Assembly: GCF_000142905.1 (NCBI RefSeq)
Contig: NW_013657645.1
Coordinates: 57,713 to 121,712 of the forward strand
Length of the DNA stretch: 64,000 bases
From: Thecamonas trahens ATCC 50062
Lineage: Eukaryota; Apusozoa; Apusomonadida; Apusomonadidae
Reading direction: 5' to 3'
Of this stretch, positions 31,514-42,186 are shown piece by piece (position 1 is the first letter of the stretch; every line of letters starts with the position of its first letter). The position numbers and the translations under genes are program-made. The notes below the pieces were generated by a model that searched no databases, had not been told where the DNA came from, and saw only the letters and a program-made list of their open reading frames with translations.

Positions 31514-32373
31514 TTACTCGCGCTTGCGGAACGACTTGTTGGGCTCGGGCGACCAGTTGAGGGCGTTGGTGGCCTTGACCTTGAGCCAGTACGGGTTAAG
31601 GTAGAGGGCCATGGTGCCGGTGCCGACAAAGAGCATGGCCTGCGAGACGTAGGGGAGGATCTGGAAGGAGCGCGGGAGCTGGACAAAGTAGTTGCCGAGG
31701 AGCATGAGGTCGATGCCGCAGCGGAAGAAGACCCAAACCACGACGAGGATCCACTGGTTGATGAGCCAAGTCACGGTGTGCGGCTTGTTGAGCTTGCTGA
31801 GGACCCACGAGACGCCGGTGAACGGCGCCGAGATCTCCTCGGTAAAGAGGCACACGCCCCACCAGAAGCCGATGCCGGACCAGAGGTAGATCGAGTAGCC
31901 AGCGAGGCCGAGGATGTGGTGGATGAGAAGGGTCGAGTCCGAGCGGCCCCAGACCTGCGAGACGTACAGGTACGTGATCATTTCGAAGGCAAAGAACGCC
32001 AGGATGGTCTTCATGAACAGGTACGACGCCGGGTTGACGCCCGTCACCGGGTCCGCCGCGAGCTCGGCGTACAGCTCGGTCTTGAGCAGCAGATGCAGGC
32101 CATTGTAGAGGCCGTAGAAGCCAGCCACCGACCTGCACTCGCCGACAACGGATTGCCACGACAATGTCCAAGTGCAGCAGATCACGACCAAAACGACCAG
32201 GAGCAGTGGGAACAGGAGATGCAGCAAAACAAAGCCATAGGAACCAGGACCAGGACCAGCAGCAGGAGCAGGATCAACAGCAGCAGGAGATGCAGCATAA
32301 CACAGCCATGACCAACAGGATGTGCAGGAGCACAGCACCATCATCGTCATCATCATCATCGTCATGGTTATGG

Positions 32374-32438
<65 letters not shown>

Positions 32439-32883
32439 GTCATCATGGTCATGGTCATGGTCATCATCATCATCATCATCATCATGGTTATGGTCATCAT
32501 CATCATCGTCATCATCATCACCCATCATCATCATCATCATCATCATCAGCGTGCCCCATGTCCAAAGCCAGCCACCGTTTGTCCACCAGTGAGTCACCGC
32601 CAGCACCAACCACCCCTCCCTCCCCCCCCTCCCCCCCCCCAACCCCCACTACAGCACACAGAGAGAGTGGGACATACCGAACAATGCGGAGGTAGTAGGG
32701 CATGCGGTCCTTGGGCTTAAAGGTAGCAAAGAAGGGAGCCATAGGACCAATGATCATAGTGATGGCCAGGAGAATGAACCAGGCCACCATGGCGATGACC
32801 ACGCCCAGAGCCTTGTCCTCCTCCGACTCCATGACCTCCATAACACCCGAGAGACTCGTAAGACGGCTCATGTCAAAGCTCAT
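31514..32883 (-). CDS. TLC-domain membrane protein (TLCD4/TMEM56-like), two exons
   Basis: Exon 1 is 32883-32678 (MSFDMSRLTSLSGVMEVMES onward, one helix, ending YYLRIV) with a GTATGT donor. Exon 2 is 32132-31514 after a GTGCAG acceptor. The join is phase 2 and gives YYLRIVRSVAGFYGLYNG. The 274-residue product has a TLC domain with LLIHHILGLAGYSIYLW and the conserved FTEEISAPFTGVSW, plus six to eight helices. TLC proteins sit in the ER or plasma membrane and act on ceramide synthesis or membrane phospholipid composition. The closest match by eye is the TMEM56/TLCD4 group, because the Lag1p motif with paired histidines is partly kept (HH). The intron is filled with (ATC)n. It converges with LAMTOR5. 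Confidence 0.85.
32333..32556. repeat. (ATC)n trinucleotide satellite in an intron
   Basis: Long CATCAT runs with scattered CATCGTCATGGT interruptions, all within the TLC-gene intron. Read on either strand it gives poly-Met, poly-Asp or poly-Ser open frames that are not coding. Confidence 0.95.
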
Positions 32884-33967
32884 GACCACAAGTTAGTGAG
32901 AGTGAGGTGTACCACTGCGTGTTCTTGCTTGCTTGCGTGAGGTCATCTCCACTTTCTCACTCTTCCACTCGGGTCGTAGGTAGTACAGCGGGGAGGGAGC
33001 GGGGGGAGGGGAGGGAGGGGGGGAGCGGGGAGCAAGGGCGAGGCGGCGGTGGTGGAGGGCGCTCAATCGTTCAATCATTCGTTCGTTCAATTGTTCGCAC
33101 GTTCAATCGTTCCTTCATTCGTTTGTTTGTGTTTGTTAGCGCGACAGAGTCCTTTTTTTTCGTCGCGCGCGCGCACGTGACCCGGGGGATGGAGGGATGG
33201 GATAAAGGGAATAAGGAGGGGAGGGAGAAGGGGGAGAGGGAGAGGGAGGGAGAAGGGAGGAAAGAGTGTGATCAGAGGTGGAGGGGGATTTGGGGCGGTT
33301 GGATGCGGAGGGAGAGGGGAGGGAGATGGCCCGGAGGATCATCCCCCGCTTCGCCCCCGCTCGGGAGGACTGCAAGTCCCGCTCGCCGCGCACGTGGTAG
33401 CTGCTGTGGTGCGATGGGACATGGGCTTGGATCGTCAATAATGCTATTGATTCGTTGGTGATGCTCCTATTGTCAGTCCTTGTTCTGGTCGTGCAGTGAT
33501 CTCGCGGCGCATGGTGCAAAGCAGAGTGCCCATCAGAGCATGTGCTTGACGCCATGGACCTGGCCGTCAAAGCCCATCCAGCAATCAAGAATCAGCACGA
33601 CACACTGCTGACGCGGCGGACAGGGACCGATGGCGTACGGCAGATGCTATGTTGTGCGTCCTCTCGGCGCTGATCGGGATTGCCGCCCCTCTCCTCGTTG
33701 CCTCCATTCGTTCCAACACCATCCCTCCCCTCCCCCAACCCCCCCACCTCAAACACCCCGATCCACCTCAAACACCCCGATCAGATCCCCCCTCCCCCTC
33801 CCCCTCTCTCCCCCCCATCTCCTTCCACCCATTCATTCCGATACGATCCCACATCCCCCCTCCCCTCCCTCCCCCCCCCTCTCCCTCTCCCCCTCCCCCT
33901 TACCCTCCCCCCGTCCCTCTCCAAACCACCCCTCCCCCTCCCCAGCCACACCAAAACGGGGTCCTTC
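32884..33967. other. divergent intergenic region, C-rich on the DUF2009 side
   Basis: No supported gene. About 33063-33130 repeats GTTCAATCATTCGTTCG-like units. 33180-33330 is purine-rich (GGAGGGAGAAGG). 33700-33960 is a nearly pure C/T tract just before the DUF2009 start. A moderately GC, non-repetitive patch (33400-33660) could hold a non-coding RNA or an untranslated exon, but I cannot recognise one. Confidence 0.5.
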
Positions 33968-35926
33968 ATGAGCACCGAGCCCGAGCCCTCAGAGCGGGTC
34001 CTCCGCCTCCGCGAGCTTCTTGACGCCTCTGACGACGACGACGACGACCTGGCTGACTCACTCTCTCCCGCTGTCTCTGGTGGGGAAGCGACTGCCACCG
34101 GAGCCAACGCCCACATGGCATCGCCGTCTGGATTTGGTGGTATGCCTTCGTCATCTGGTCCATCTGCATCGTGTTCAAGTACTCCTGCTGCTGCTCCTGC
34201 TCCTGCTCCGAGTGCGCCGTCGCCATCGTCGCCATCACCCTCGCGCCTGCTGTGCGTCGAGTGCCGGACGGATGCGAGTGTGAGGTGTGGGACGTGTCTG
34301 GATGAGCTGTGTGATGTGTGCTTTACTGCTCTGCATCGGAGAGGTACACGTGCTAGTCACGTGCCTAAGATCCTCGACGGCGCCGTCTCGTCACTTGCTC
34401 CGGCTCTCGCCGCCGCAGGCCTGTCCGGTGGAGATGATACTGCCGTGGATATGGACGAGGTCGTCGCCGCAGGCGTGGGCATGCCGCTGAGTGGGAGAGA
34501 GGACGCCGGAGGTGAAGCTGCCGGAGAGGTGCTCGACTACGCAGAGCGGGCAAAGTACATCCCCATGCGACTCACGGCCAAGGAGCGAAAGCTGCTGCGG
34601 CTGGTCAAGAACGCCGTCCGGGTCCTGCCCTACACCGACCGGGTGGACAAGGTCTTCCGCCACGCCGCCAAGCGGACCATGGTCCAGATCAAGAACATCG
34701 CCGCACTCTGCTCGGGCATCATCACGGCCTCGGCCATGGAGGAGGGCCGCACCGTCGTCGACTCGCGCGACTTTAACCGCTACGCCAAGTTCCTCCGCAG
34801 GGTCTTTGAGGTCTACCGCAGGCACCAGGTCTCCAACCCGGACTGCGACCGCGACCTGTATGTCAAGCTCATCTACATCCTGCAGGACTCACAGTCTGCT
34901 GGCGTGCAAGAGCTCCTGGGCTTCTCGCTGGTGAAGGAGATCAAGACGGTGGCGACGTACCTCCGCTCCGTTGGCGCTGAGGGCCTGCTCCACGAGCCTG
35001 CACTCGCCACCGCCACTCGCGAGATCATGCCCGAGGGCAAGTCCCGGCCGGTCATCAACGCCGAGATCAAAGCCAAGGAGCGGGCGCAGCGGGTCCTCGC
35101 CCGCAAGTACATGTCGTCGCGTGCTGACGAGGACGACATTGCCCAGGCCATCTACTCGATGGCCGACAACTTTGCCTATCTTCGCTTTGCCCGCGTCCCC
35201 GTCGTCCAGCTCCAGGGCTACCTGGCCTCGTACTTTGACCCTCAGACCGTCGACGGTGAGTACTCGCTGGCTATCGCCGAGGGTGTCGGCGGTGCGAGGC
35301 TCACCCACGGCCACGCCCGCCAGTTCCAGTTTGTCAACCAGACGCTCCGCCTCTGGTCGGCCGTCACCTTTGACATGTTCCATCTGTGGTACCTCGCCGA
35401 CGCCGATCTGCTCGATCCGGCCTCGCCGTACGAGCTCCGTGACACCGGCCAGGGTCTCAACCGCGTCCAGGCCGCCCCGCGTATTGCCCGCGCCATGCGC
35501 TCGCTCGTCAACACCGTTCAGGCCTCCTTCCGCGGCGCGTGGGTTGGCTCGGCCGTCGTCCACGTCGGCGACGACATGGTGCCCAACGCCCTGGCCTTTA
35601 TCGACAAGTACAACGCCGTCGCCCGCGCCTGCACCCCCATCGTCACCGCCGTCAACAACCTCGGCCAGCTCGTCGACGACGACAACATCATCGAGAGCTT
35701 TGTCAACAGCGCGTGGACCGATCTCCCCACCGCCCGCCTTGCCATCCTCCACGACCTCTTCCTCCACGCCTTTGACGGTTCGGGTGGCGCAAACTTTATC
35801 CAAGCCGGCTCGTGCATCGACGGCCGTCTCACCTCGCTCTGGTCCTGGTGCCAGGCGCTCCCGTCCAAGCCCTACTACGACCTGTTCAAGCTCACGGGCT
35901 TTGTCGGCTTTGACGGCGAGATGTAA
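33968..35926 (+). CDS. B-box zinc finger plus DUF2009 protein
   Basis: I place the start at ATG 33968 (MSTEPEPSERVLRLRELL), because everything upstream in frame is low-complexity C/T sequence. The length is 652 residues. After an acidic, Ala/Ser/Pro-rich leader, a B-box-like zinc finger appears: LLCVECRTDASVRCGTCLDE, then CDVCFTALHRRGTRASH. The rest, from about residue 190, matches the DUF2009 (UPF0652) family: YIPMRLTAKERKLLRLVKNA, GGARLTHGHARQFQFVNQTL, RDTGQGLNRVQAAPRIARAM and VGDDMVPNALAFIDKY. This family is conserved across plants, fungi and protists and has no established function that I know. The stop lies 33 bases from that of the convergent unknown gene. Confidence 0.8.
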   Translation: MSTEPEPSERVLRLRELLDASDDDDDDLADSLSPAVSGGEATATGANAHMASPSGFGGMPSSSGPSASCSSTPAAAPAPAPSAPSPSSPSPSRLLCVECRTDASVRCGTCLDELCDVCFTALHRRGTRASHVPKILDGAVSSLAPALAAAGLSGGDDTAVDMDEVVAAGVGMPLSGREDAGGEAAGEVLDYAERAKYIPMRLTAKERKLLRLVKNAVRVLPYTDRVDKVFRHAAKRTMVQIKNIAALCSGIITASAMEEGRTVVDSRDFNRYAKFLRRVFEVYRRHQVSNPDCDRDLYVKLIYILQDSQSAGVQELLGFSLVKEIKTVATYLRSVGAEGLLHEPALATATREIMPEGKSRPVINAEIKAKERAQRVLARKYMSSRADEDDIAQAIYSMADNFAYLRFARVPVVQLQGYLASYFDPQTVDGEYSLAIAEGVGGARLTHGHARQFQFVNQTLRLWSAVTFDMFHLWYLADADLLDPASPYELRDTGQGLNRVQAAPRIARAMRSLVNTVQASFRGAWVGSAVVHVGDDMVPNALAFIDKYNAVARACTPIVTAVNNLGQLVDDDNIIESFVNSAWTDLPTARLAILHDLFLHAFDGSGGANFIQAGSCIDGRLTSLWSWCQALPSKPYYDLFKLTGFVGFDGEM

Positions 35927-35959
35927 ACGACGCCCACAACACGCACACCCGTCCGACGC

Positions 35960-37686
35960 CTACGCCAGCAGCGCCCCAATCGCCCGCGCCTTGCGTGCTG
36001 CCTCCCATGTCGCCCGCGCGTCGTGCGCGATGGCCACATCGACCAGCGCTGGCAGAGTGAAGGGTGCGTGCATGCCGAGCGGGCCAAAGGTGGCCGAGCC
36101 GCCAAAGGTGGAGAGATCGCGCCGCGCCCGGAGCGAGTCCGCGACCTCGCCGCGTGGTCGGTTGTGCCATCCCAGCACGTTCATGATGCGGTACGCTGGG
36201 CGCGAGGAGCCTCCGCTGCTGCTCCCGCCGCTTCCACCGCCACCGCGCCGCGTCTTGTGCGATGCAGCCCGCCCGAGGCCGCCTAGATCCGACAGCATGC
36301 GTGGCGTCGACTCGTACGACATGGCCTGGAGCGAGGCAAAGTTGGAGACCCGCAGGCCCGACGAGCCGTTCCCACGGTCGCCACCCAGCGCAGAGCTCGA
36401 TGCCGAGAGACCGAGCGCGCTCAGCCCGTACGACGCGTTGAGTCGCGAGCTCGATGACGAGCCGCCGGCCGACGAGCCTGCGCCCAGCGACGACGCGCCC
36501 GACGGGAGCAAGTCGAGCTGCAGCGAGTCGGGCGTCCGCCGCGAGTGCGGGAGCAGCGCCGACGGCGCCGCGCCGCCCGAGCCAGCAAGCGAGCTGGCGA
36601 GATCGCGCTGGATCTTGTCTGATGGCATGCGGAAGCGGACCACAAAGCCGACTCCGCGCCGGAGCTGGACGCCGAGGTAAATGTTGCCCGAGCCCGAGCC
36701 GGTGTCGTCGCACAGCGCAAAGACGTCCGACGGCGAGAGCTTGGACACTTGGTTGGCGCCATCTACAGGCAAGACGCCGACCAGCGGCGGCGTTTCGCCG
36801 CTGTTGGCGTCGGGCGCGCGCTCGTAAAGCAGGCCCATGGCGTTCCGCCGCGAGACAAGGATCCATGCCTGGTGCCACCTGGTGGTGTCAGGCGGAGGGG
36901 CGGCGTCGTCGTCGTCGCCCACGCCGGCCGCCATGTTCATCGCCGCCGACAGCGGGACCACCCCCTTACGCACCAGCACGTCGACCATCGCCCCGCGCGT
37001 TCGCTCGCGTGCCTGGATTTGCGACGCAAGCACCGCCATCTCCTTAGTCAGCAGCGACGGCGGGAGCGGGTCGAGCGGGTCCGGCGGCGGCGGGCAGTCG
37101 TGGGTCTGCGGGTCCAGAAAGGTCGGCACGGCCGCAAACGCGCCCGTCCTCGCCTTTGCTTCGCCCAGCAGTCGCGCTGTCTCCTTCCGCGCCCGCTCAA
37201 GACAGCTGGCGAGGACAGTGCCTGCATACGGCGCGTAGCCCGACGACGGATCGAGGACCGGCGTGACGGCCACAGCGGCAGCGGCGGGCGCGATGGCTCC
37301 GCTCGACGAGACCTCGCCGTCGCTGCTAGCCACAGCATGTGGCAGGACGTCCGGAGTGCCCATGCCCAACGCAACCATGGGAGTGAGTGCACCAGGCGCG
37401 GGCTCGAGAGCGGCGACGGCAGGCGGATGCGAGGAGGCGTCAGCGGGCGAGTGAGCCAATTGCGCCTGCGCAGAGATTCCGGCCTCGACACTCGCCCCGC
37501 TCCCGGTGGCCACCATCCGCATAGGCTGCAGCGAATGCTGTCCATCTGGCGATGAGGCTGTAGGCGAGGTCGTTGCCGAGTTTGACCTTGATGATGACGG
37601 TGTATGTGGCGTGGCTGTTCCCGAACTAGGCGAGGTGCTCGCTGCCGACAGCGGCGAAGTGGCACCTCCGCCACCGCCACCGCCAC

Positions 37687-37721
<35 letters not shown>

Positions 37722-37834
37722 CCTGTGGTGGGCACCAGGAGGGTGTCGAGCAGAGTGGAGATGCGGGAGCCTTTGGCAAGGAGTTCGCTCACCGCCTGGT
37801 TGGCTGCTGTCGAGCCCGGTGGCGCGTATGACAT
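35960..37834 (-). CDS. hypothetical protein, low-complexity with one conserved-looking core
   Basis: A 624-residue frame I do not recognise. It has poly-Ala and poly-Gly tracts at residues 38-60. A Ser/Thr/Pro-rich section runs to about 250. A folded-looking core at about 310-410 contains RWHQAWILVSRRNAMGLLYE, LVGVLPVDGANQVSKLSPSD, NIYLGVQLRRGVGFVVRFRM. A second Ser/Gly-rich linker precedes a short C-terminal domain (AYRIMNVLGWHNRPRGEVAD to the end). The core has the strand-rich look of a PH-like fold, but no motif proves it. The long open frame and GC3 bias support a real gene. Confidence 0.65.
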
Positions 37835-37909
37835 GGCCTGCCCGGGTGGGGGGGGAGGGGGTCAGGTGGGGGGCGACACGAGTCTACTTTACGAGGAATC
37901 GTTCATTTG

Positions 37910-38268
37910 ATCGTTGGCAGAGGGCCATTCATTGTGGGCAGACGGCCATTCATCGTGGGCAGAGTGGGGAGATGGCCATCCATCGTGGGCAGACGGCCAT
38001 CCATCGTGGGCAGAGTGGGGAGATGGCCATTCATTGTGGGCAGACGGCCATTCATCGTGGGCAGAGTGGGGAGATGGCCATCCATCGTGGGCAGACGGCC
38101 ATTCATCGTGGGCAGAGTGGGGAGATGGCCATCCATCGTGGGCAGAGTGGGCAGATGGCCATCCATCGTGGGCAGACGGCCATCCATCGTGGGCAGAGTG
38201 GGGAGATGGCCATCCATCGTGGGCAGACGGCCATCCATCGTGGGCAGAGTGGGGAGATGGCCAAAAAA
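37910..38268. repeat. compound 21/30-bp minisatellite
   Basis: A 21-base unit (GGGCAGACGGCCATCCATCGT) and a 30-base unit (GGGCAGAGTGGGGAGATGGC plus CATCCATCGT) alternate with small variants (CATTCATTGT). All frames are open, giving false proline- or histidine-rich open frames. It lies directly 5' of the 624-residue gene. Confidence 0.95.
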
Positions 38269-38903
38269 CACTGGGCTTCGCTCGACTGGCAGGCCGCGAT
38301 GGCATCAGGATGCACAAACATGAGCCATCGCTCGCCCCTCTCTCTCCCTGAAACGATCACGATGGCCTCCTCCCCCCTTCATCGTTCTCCACTCTCTCCC
38401 CCTTCACACACCTGCTCTAACCATGTCAAACACCACGAAAAGTGGCAAAATGGGGTCTCAGCAACGACTGGTTCGGGCCGAGGCAGGAGCCGAAGGAGAA
38501 GAACAGGCACACGACTTGTGATGTCGGCGAGTGGCAGGTGGAGTGATGCGCATGTGGACGAAGGGCAACCGCCTGTGGATCGATCCGATCCCGAAGTTGT
38601 GAAGGCATGCTGCGCGACGAGCGGCGCGCCTGCCCGGCGCAGCTTGCGGCGCGCGCAGCGCTTGCTCTTGGCCCCGAGGAGGGCTAAACGCATGCGTTTT
38701 ACTTCAAAAAAAAAAAGGCCGCGCTGTACACATATGGTACGTGCGGTTACTTCAAAAAGTCGAGCAAATGCACAATCGCGACCGCCCGACGAGGCCGAGC
38801 GGCCGGTCGTCGTGGCGTAAATTGGTCATGAGTCGACTTCCATTTCTATATATATCATCATATGATTAAATGTCGAGGGGAGCCTGAAGGCTCCCCAACG
38901 AGC
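38269..38903. other. intergenic stretch with a GC hairpin
   Basis: No supported gene. A 32-codon frame from about 38424 has no domain. A perfect 8-bp hairpin GGGGAGCC-TGAA-GGCTCCCC lies at 38877-38896, about 7 bases past the stop of the leftward gene at 38904, so it is in that mRNA's 3' UTR. Confidence 0.6.
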
Positions 38904-40076
38904 TTAATATTTGAGACCCTGATGACGCTTGCTTCGGCGAGCGTTGTCGTCAGAGTCGAATGTTGCGGGGGTACGCGCGCGCTTGGAGCCGATCGGCGGC
39001 ATGTCGTACTTGGCAAACCAGGCCTCGACTGCGCGTGCAGTCGTTTTCAACTGGCCCTTGCAGGCCAGGTTGTAAAGCGAATTGAGCATGCCCTGGACCA
39101 CTTCGTCGGTCTTGAAACAGTTGGAGCTCGGCGAGCCGCAGGCCATAATAAGCGCAAGCGCACAGAAGAACTTAACAAAGAGGTTGAAGAGGTTCTGAAA
39201 GGGCGTATCGGCGTCCTCGTCAAACATCGCCTTCACGTGCTCGACAATCGCATTCGCGCGGTCTCCGGAAGTGCTGTGGTACACCTCCATGAGGCGGCAC
39301 TCGGGAAGGTTCAGAGCACGCACGGCACCAGTGGGCGAGCCAGCCTCTAGGGCAGCAAACACCGCGGAAGGGATGGCCGGCGTGGACTTACGGATGACAC
39401 GCTCAAAAGGGGGGAGCTTATCCGGCGAAAGAGCGGTGAGGAGCCGGTCGATGACCCCCTCGACGAGCAGAGGCACCCGCTTCACACGAATGCGGTCGCA
39501 ACTCCGCTTCTTGGCCGGTTGCGGGAAAAGATCCGCAATCTTGGCGAACTGAGCCTTGAGCACGTTCTTGACAGAGTTACGGCGCTCAGCCAGGGTACGG
39601 ATCATGGGCTGAGGCTCGGCCATGAGCGGCACTGTTTCGGGCTGCGGCGACGACGAGGTGGCCGACGACGCGTACGACGAAGTGGCCCACGACGAGGAGT
39701 TTCCGACAAAGATCGGGTCCCCAGGTGAGGCAGACAACGACGACCACACGCCAAGTTCCGAGGGTGTGAGCATGTCGCTGATACCCTCAGGCGAGGAGGT
39801 CAGAGAAACGCCCGACAGAAGTTCGTCCACGGACAGAGAGGAGTCCATCTCTTGCGGAGGACTCGAGGCTCCTTCGGAGGGCGACATTGAGACGGAGGGC
39901 CGAGAGTCTAGCTCGGGAGTGGTCGGCATGGACAGACACAGGCTCGGCGAAGGCGACCCGACCAGACGAACAAAATCGAGGCCAGGAAGGCTGGACGACC
40001 CAGCATACAGCTCAAGCTCGGGAGTGGCAGAGCCACGGTTGGCGTAGGCGCCGTTGAACGAGGGGTTGTCACACAT
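38904..40076 (-). CDS. hypothetical protein with C-terminal basic tail
   Basis: A 390-residue frame starting MCDNPSFNGAYANRGS. The first 170 residues are Ser/Pro/Glu-rich and look disordered (TTPELDSRPSVSMSPSEGA). The second half looks folded and helical: AERRNSVKNVLKAQFAKIAD, VIDRLLTALSPDKLPPFERV, FQNLFNLFVKFFCALALIMA, NSLYNLACKGQLKTTARAVE. The end is basic (GSKRARTP, RRSKRHQG), resembling a nuclear localisation signal. I recognise no family. Third-position bases are less uniformly G/C than in neighbours. The 3' UTR hairpin at 38877-38896 belongs to this transcript. Confidence 0.65.
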   Translation of the reverse strand: MCDNPSFNGAYANRGSATPELELYAGSSSLPGLDFVRLVGSPSPSLCLSMPTTPELDSRPSVSMSPSEGASSPPQEMDSSLSVDELLSGVSLTSSPEGISDMLTPSELGVWSSLSASPGDPIFVGNSSSWATSSYASSATSSSPQPETVPLMAEPQPMIRTLAERRNSVKNVLKAQFAKIADLFPQPAKKRSCDRIRVKRVPLLVEGVIDRLLTALSPDKLPPFERVIRKSTPAIPSAVFAALEAGSPTGAVRALNLPECRLMEVYHSTSGDRANAIVEHVKAMFDEDADTPFQNLFNLFVKFFCALALIMACGSPSSNCFKTDEVVQGMLNSLYNLACKGQLKTTARAVEAWFAKYDMPPIGSKRARTPATFDSDDNARRSKRHQGLKY

Positions 40077-40760
40077 TTCACGGGTTGGTTGGGAGGGTAG
40101 AGGGGGTGGAAGGGGTACGACTCAAAGTAGAGAGGTGTGCCCTCAAGACGTTCGATCGCCGCCGTCTCCAAATGGAAGCCTGTCTTCGTGCGACTGGCTT
40201 GTGCGAGAGAACATGTGCTTTTCCGCATCTGGGAAAAAATCTCCGCACCACATCAGCCACGGACAGGCTTCCAACAGGCTGCCGCCAGGCTAGCCCAGAA
40301 CCTGCAACCCCCCACCCCCTCCCCCCACCCCCCTTTCCCCGTCCCCTCTCTCCTCCGCCTCCCCGCCTCGAACAATCCCCNNNNNNNNNNNNNNNNNNNN
40401 NNNNNNNNNNNNNNNNNNNNNNNNNNNNNNNNNNNNNNNNNNNNNNNNNNNNNNNNNNNNNNNNNNNNNNNNNNNNNNNNNNNNNNNNNNNNNNNNNNNN
40501 NNNNNNNNNNNNNNNNNNNNNNNNNNNNNNNNNNNNNNNNNNNNGGCCTTACGTTCGTACCCCCACCCCCCCCCCACGGCAACAATTACACCACCAAATC
40601 CCACAGCCCATGGCAGATCCGCCAAGATCCCCCCATCCGGCGTGGCAGACCTCGTGACAGGCGTCTCACTGGTAGCGGCGGTGGGCGAGATGACGTGGCT
40701 CGGTGAGGCGAGGAGGGGGCAGAGACGGGCGAGAGTACGCATCTCTGAAGTGACTCGGCA
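40077..40760. other. divergent intergenic region with assembly gap (N 40381-40544)
   Basis: A C-rich tract leads into 164 N and resumes in C-rich sequence. No gene is supported. A start region for the leftward 390-residue gene and the rightward MFS gene must be shared here. Confidence 0.6.
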
Positions 40761-42140
40761 ATGGGATGGGTGGGGCGGGTCTGGCGGGCGAGCGGGGAGT
40801 TTCTGGCCGCCAATGGGCGGCGATTCCTCCCGCTTGTGCTCGGCCTTGTGGCCATGGGCGCGGTGCTGGGGCTGGAGCGGAGCCTGCTGCCGCTGATGGC
40901 TTCATCGGTGTGGGGACAAGACTCGTACAAAGCCAAGACCATGTTCATTGTCTCGTTTGGCCTGGCAAAGGCTCTGATGAACGTGGTCTCGGGTCAGCTT
41001 GCTGATCGCTTTGGTCGCAAGCTGACCCTTGTCATCGGCTTTGTCTTCGGCCTCCCGGTCCCGCTCGTCATCCTCTTCACCAACTCGTGGGACTTGGTCG
41101 TTGCCGTCAACGTGCTCTTCGGCATGTCGCAGGGCCTCATTGGCTCGTCTCTCATCTTTATGGTCATTGATCTGTTTGGCGTCGAGCGCAAGGGCCTCGC
41201 CGTCGGCATCTGCGAGGCCCTCATCTACTCGACCGTCTCGGTCATGTCGGCCGTCGCCTCCGAGATTGCGGACAAGCACGGCTACCGCCCTGTGCCCTTT
41301 ATCATCGGCGCTGTAGTCGGCGGCCTTGGCCTCCTCTCCTCGGCCTTTGTCATCGACACTATGGACCTTGTCCGCGCACAGCAGGCCAATACTGCCGGCA
41401 ACGCCGCCGCCTCGGACGCCCTGCTCCTCGAGTCCGGCGCAAAAGTCGAGCCCGTGACCTATGGCGGTGTCGACAACGGTGATGCCGCCGCCCTCGACGA
41501 CGTGCTCGCCGGCGAGTCACGCCTACCGTCGCGCTCGGCCACCGAGGCCATCATCCGTCTTGCCACCAACCCGAACTTTGTCCTCGTCGCCCTAGCGGGC
41601 CTCATGGACAAGTGCAAGGACTCGATCCTGTGGGGCCTGGCGCCCGAGTTTCTCGAGGAGAACCACAACGTGTCGATTGCCACCACCGGCATCGTCCTCG
41701 CCCTCTATCCTGCAGTCTGGGGCGGGACGCAACTGTTCCTCGGCGGCGCAACCGACCGCCTCGGCCGCCGGCTGTTCCTTGCCCTCGGCTTTGCCACCAA
41801 CGCCATCGCCCTCGGCGCTTTTGTGCTCATTCCCATGATCCACATCTCCTACTCGGAGCGCATCATTCTCTGGTCGCTCTGCGCCGTCCTCCTCGGCTTT
41901 GGCACCGCCGCCGTCTATCCGACTATGCAGGCCGCCGCCGCCGACGAGGTCGAGCCGGCCTGGCGTGCCTCCTCGCTCGGCATCTACCGTTGCGTCCGCG
42001 ACTTTGGCTATGCCGTCGGCGCCCTCTCCGCCGGCGGTGTCGCTGACGCCTTTGGCCTCGACTGGTCCATCGGCGGCCTCGCCTCTCTGCTCTTCCTTCT
42101 TGCCCTCGCCCTGGCCATCTTTTACCGCAATCGCCTCTGA
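40761..42140 (+). CDS. major facilitator superfamily transporter
   Basis: A single-exon 459-residue protein with twelve predicted helices in two bundles. The loop 2-3 signature reads GQLADRFGRKLTLVIGFVFG, and the equivalent loop in the second half is GATDRLGRRLFLALGF, both MFS motif A. A central loop of about 90 residues separates the halves (DTMDLVRAQQANTAGN to RSATEAIIRLATNP). It resembles bacterial-like drug:H+ antiporters more than sugar carriers, but the substrate cannot be told from sequence. The N-terminus is short and cytosolic. The stop is 46 bases from the convergent Ca3427-like gene. Confidence 0.9.
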   Translation: MGWVGRVWRASGEFLAANGRRFLPLVLGLVAMGAVLGLERSLLPLMASSVWGQDSYKAKTMFIVSFGLAKALMNVVSGQLADRFGRKLTLVIGFVFGLPVPLVILFTNSWDLVVAVNVLFGMSQGLIGSSLIFMVIDLFGVERKGLAVGICEALIYSTVSVMSAVASEIADKHGYRPVPFIIGAVVGGLGLLSSAFVIDTMDLVRAQQANTAGNAAASDALLLESGAKVEPVTYGGVDNGDAAALDDVLAGESRLPSRSATEAIIRLATNPNFVLVALAGLMDKCKDSILWGLAPEFLEENHNVSIATTGIVLALYPAVWGGTQLFLGGATDRLGRRLFLALGFATNAIALGAFVLIPMIHISYSERIILWSLCAVLLGFGTAAVYPTMQAAAADEVEPAWRASSLGIYRCVRDFGYAVGALSAGGVADAFGLDWSIGGLASLLFLLALALAIFYRNRL

Positions 42141-42186
42141 CGCCACCGTCTCTGACGCCATCGCCACCGGACGCCGCGCCGAGAGC

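Noticed and set aside
32333-32556. Poly-Met/poly-Asp/poly-Ser frames
   Set aside because: (ATC)n microsatellite in the TLC-gene intron.
38877-38896. Histone-type stem-loop
   Set aside because: The loop length fits, but the stem GGAGCC/GGCTCC is not the histone consensus, and the upstream protein is not a histone.
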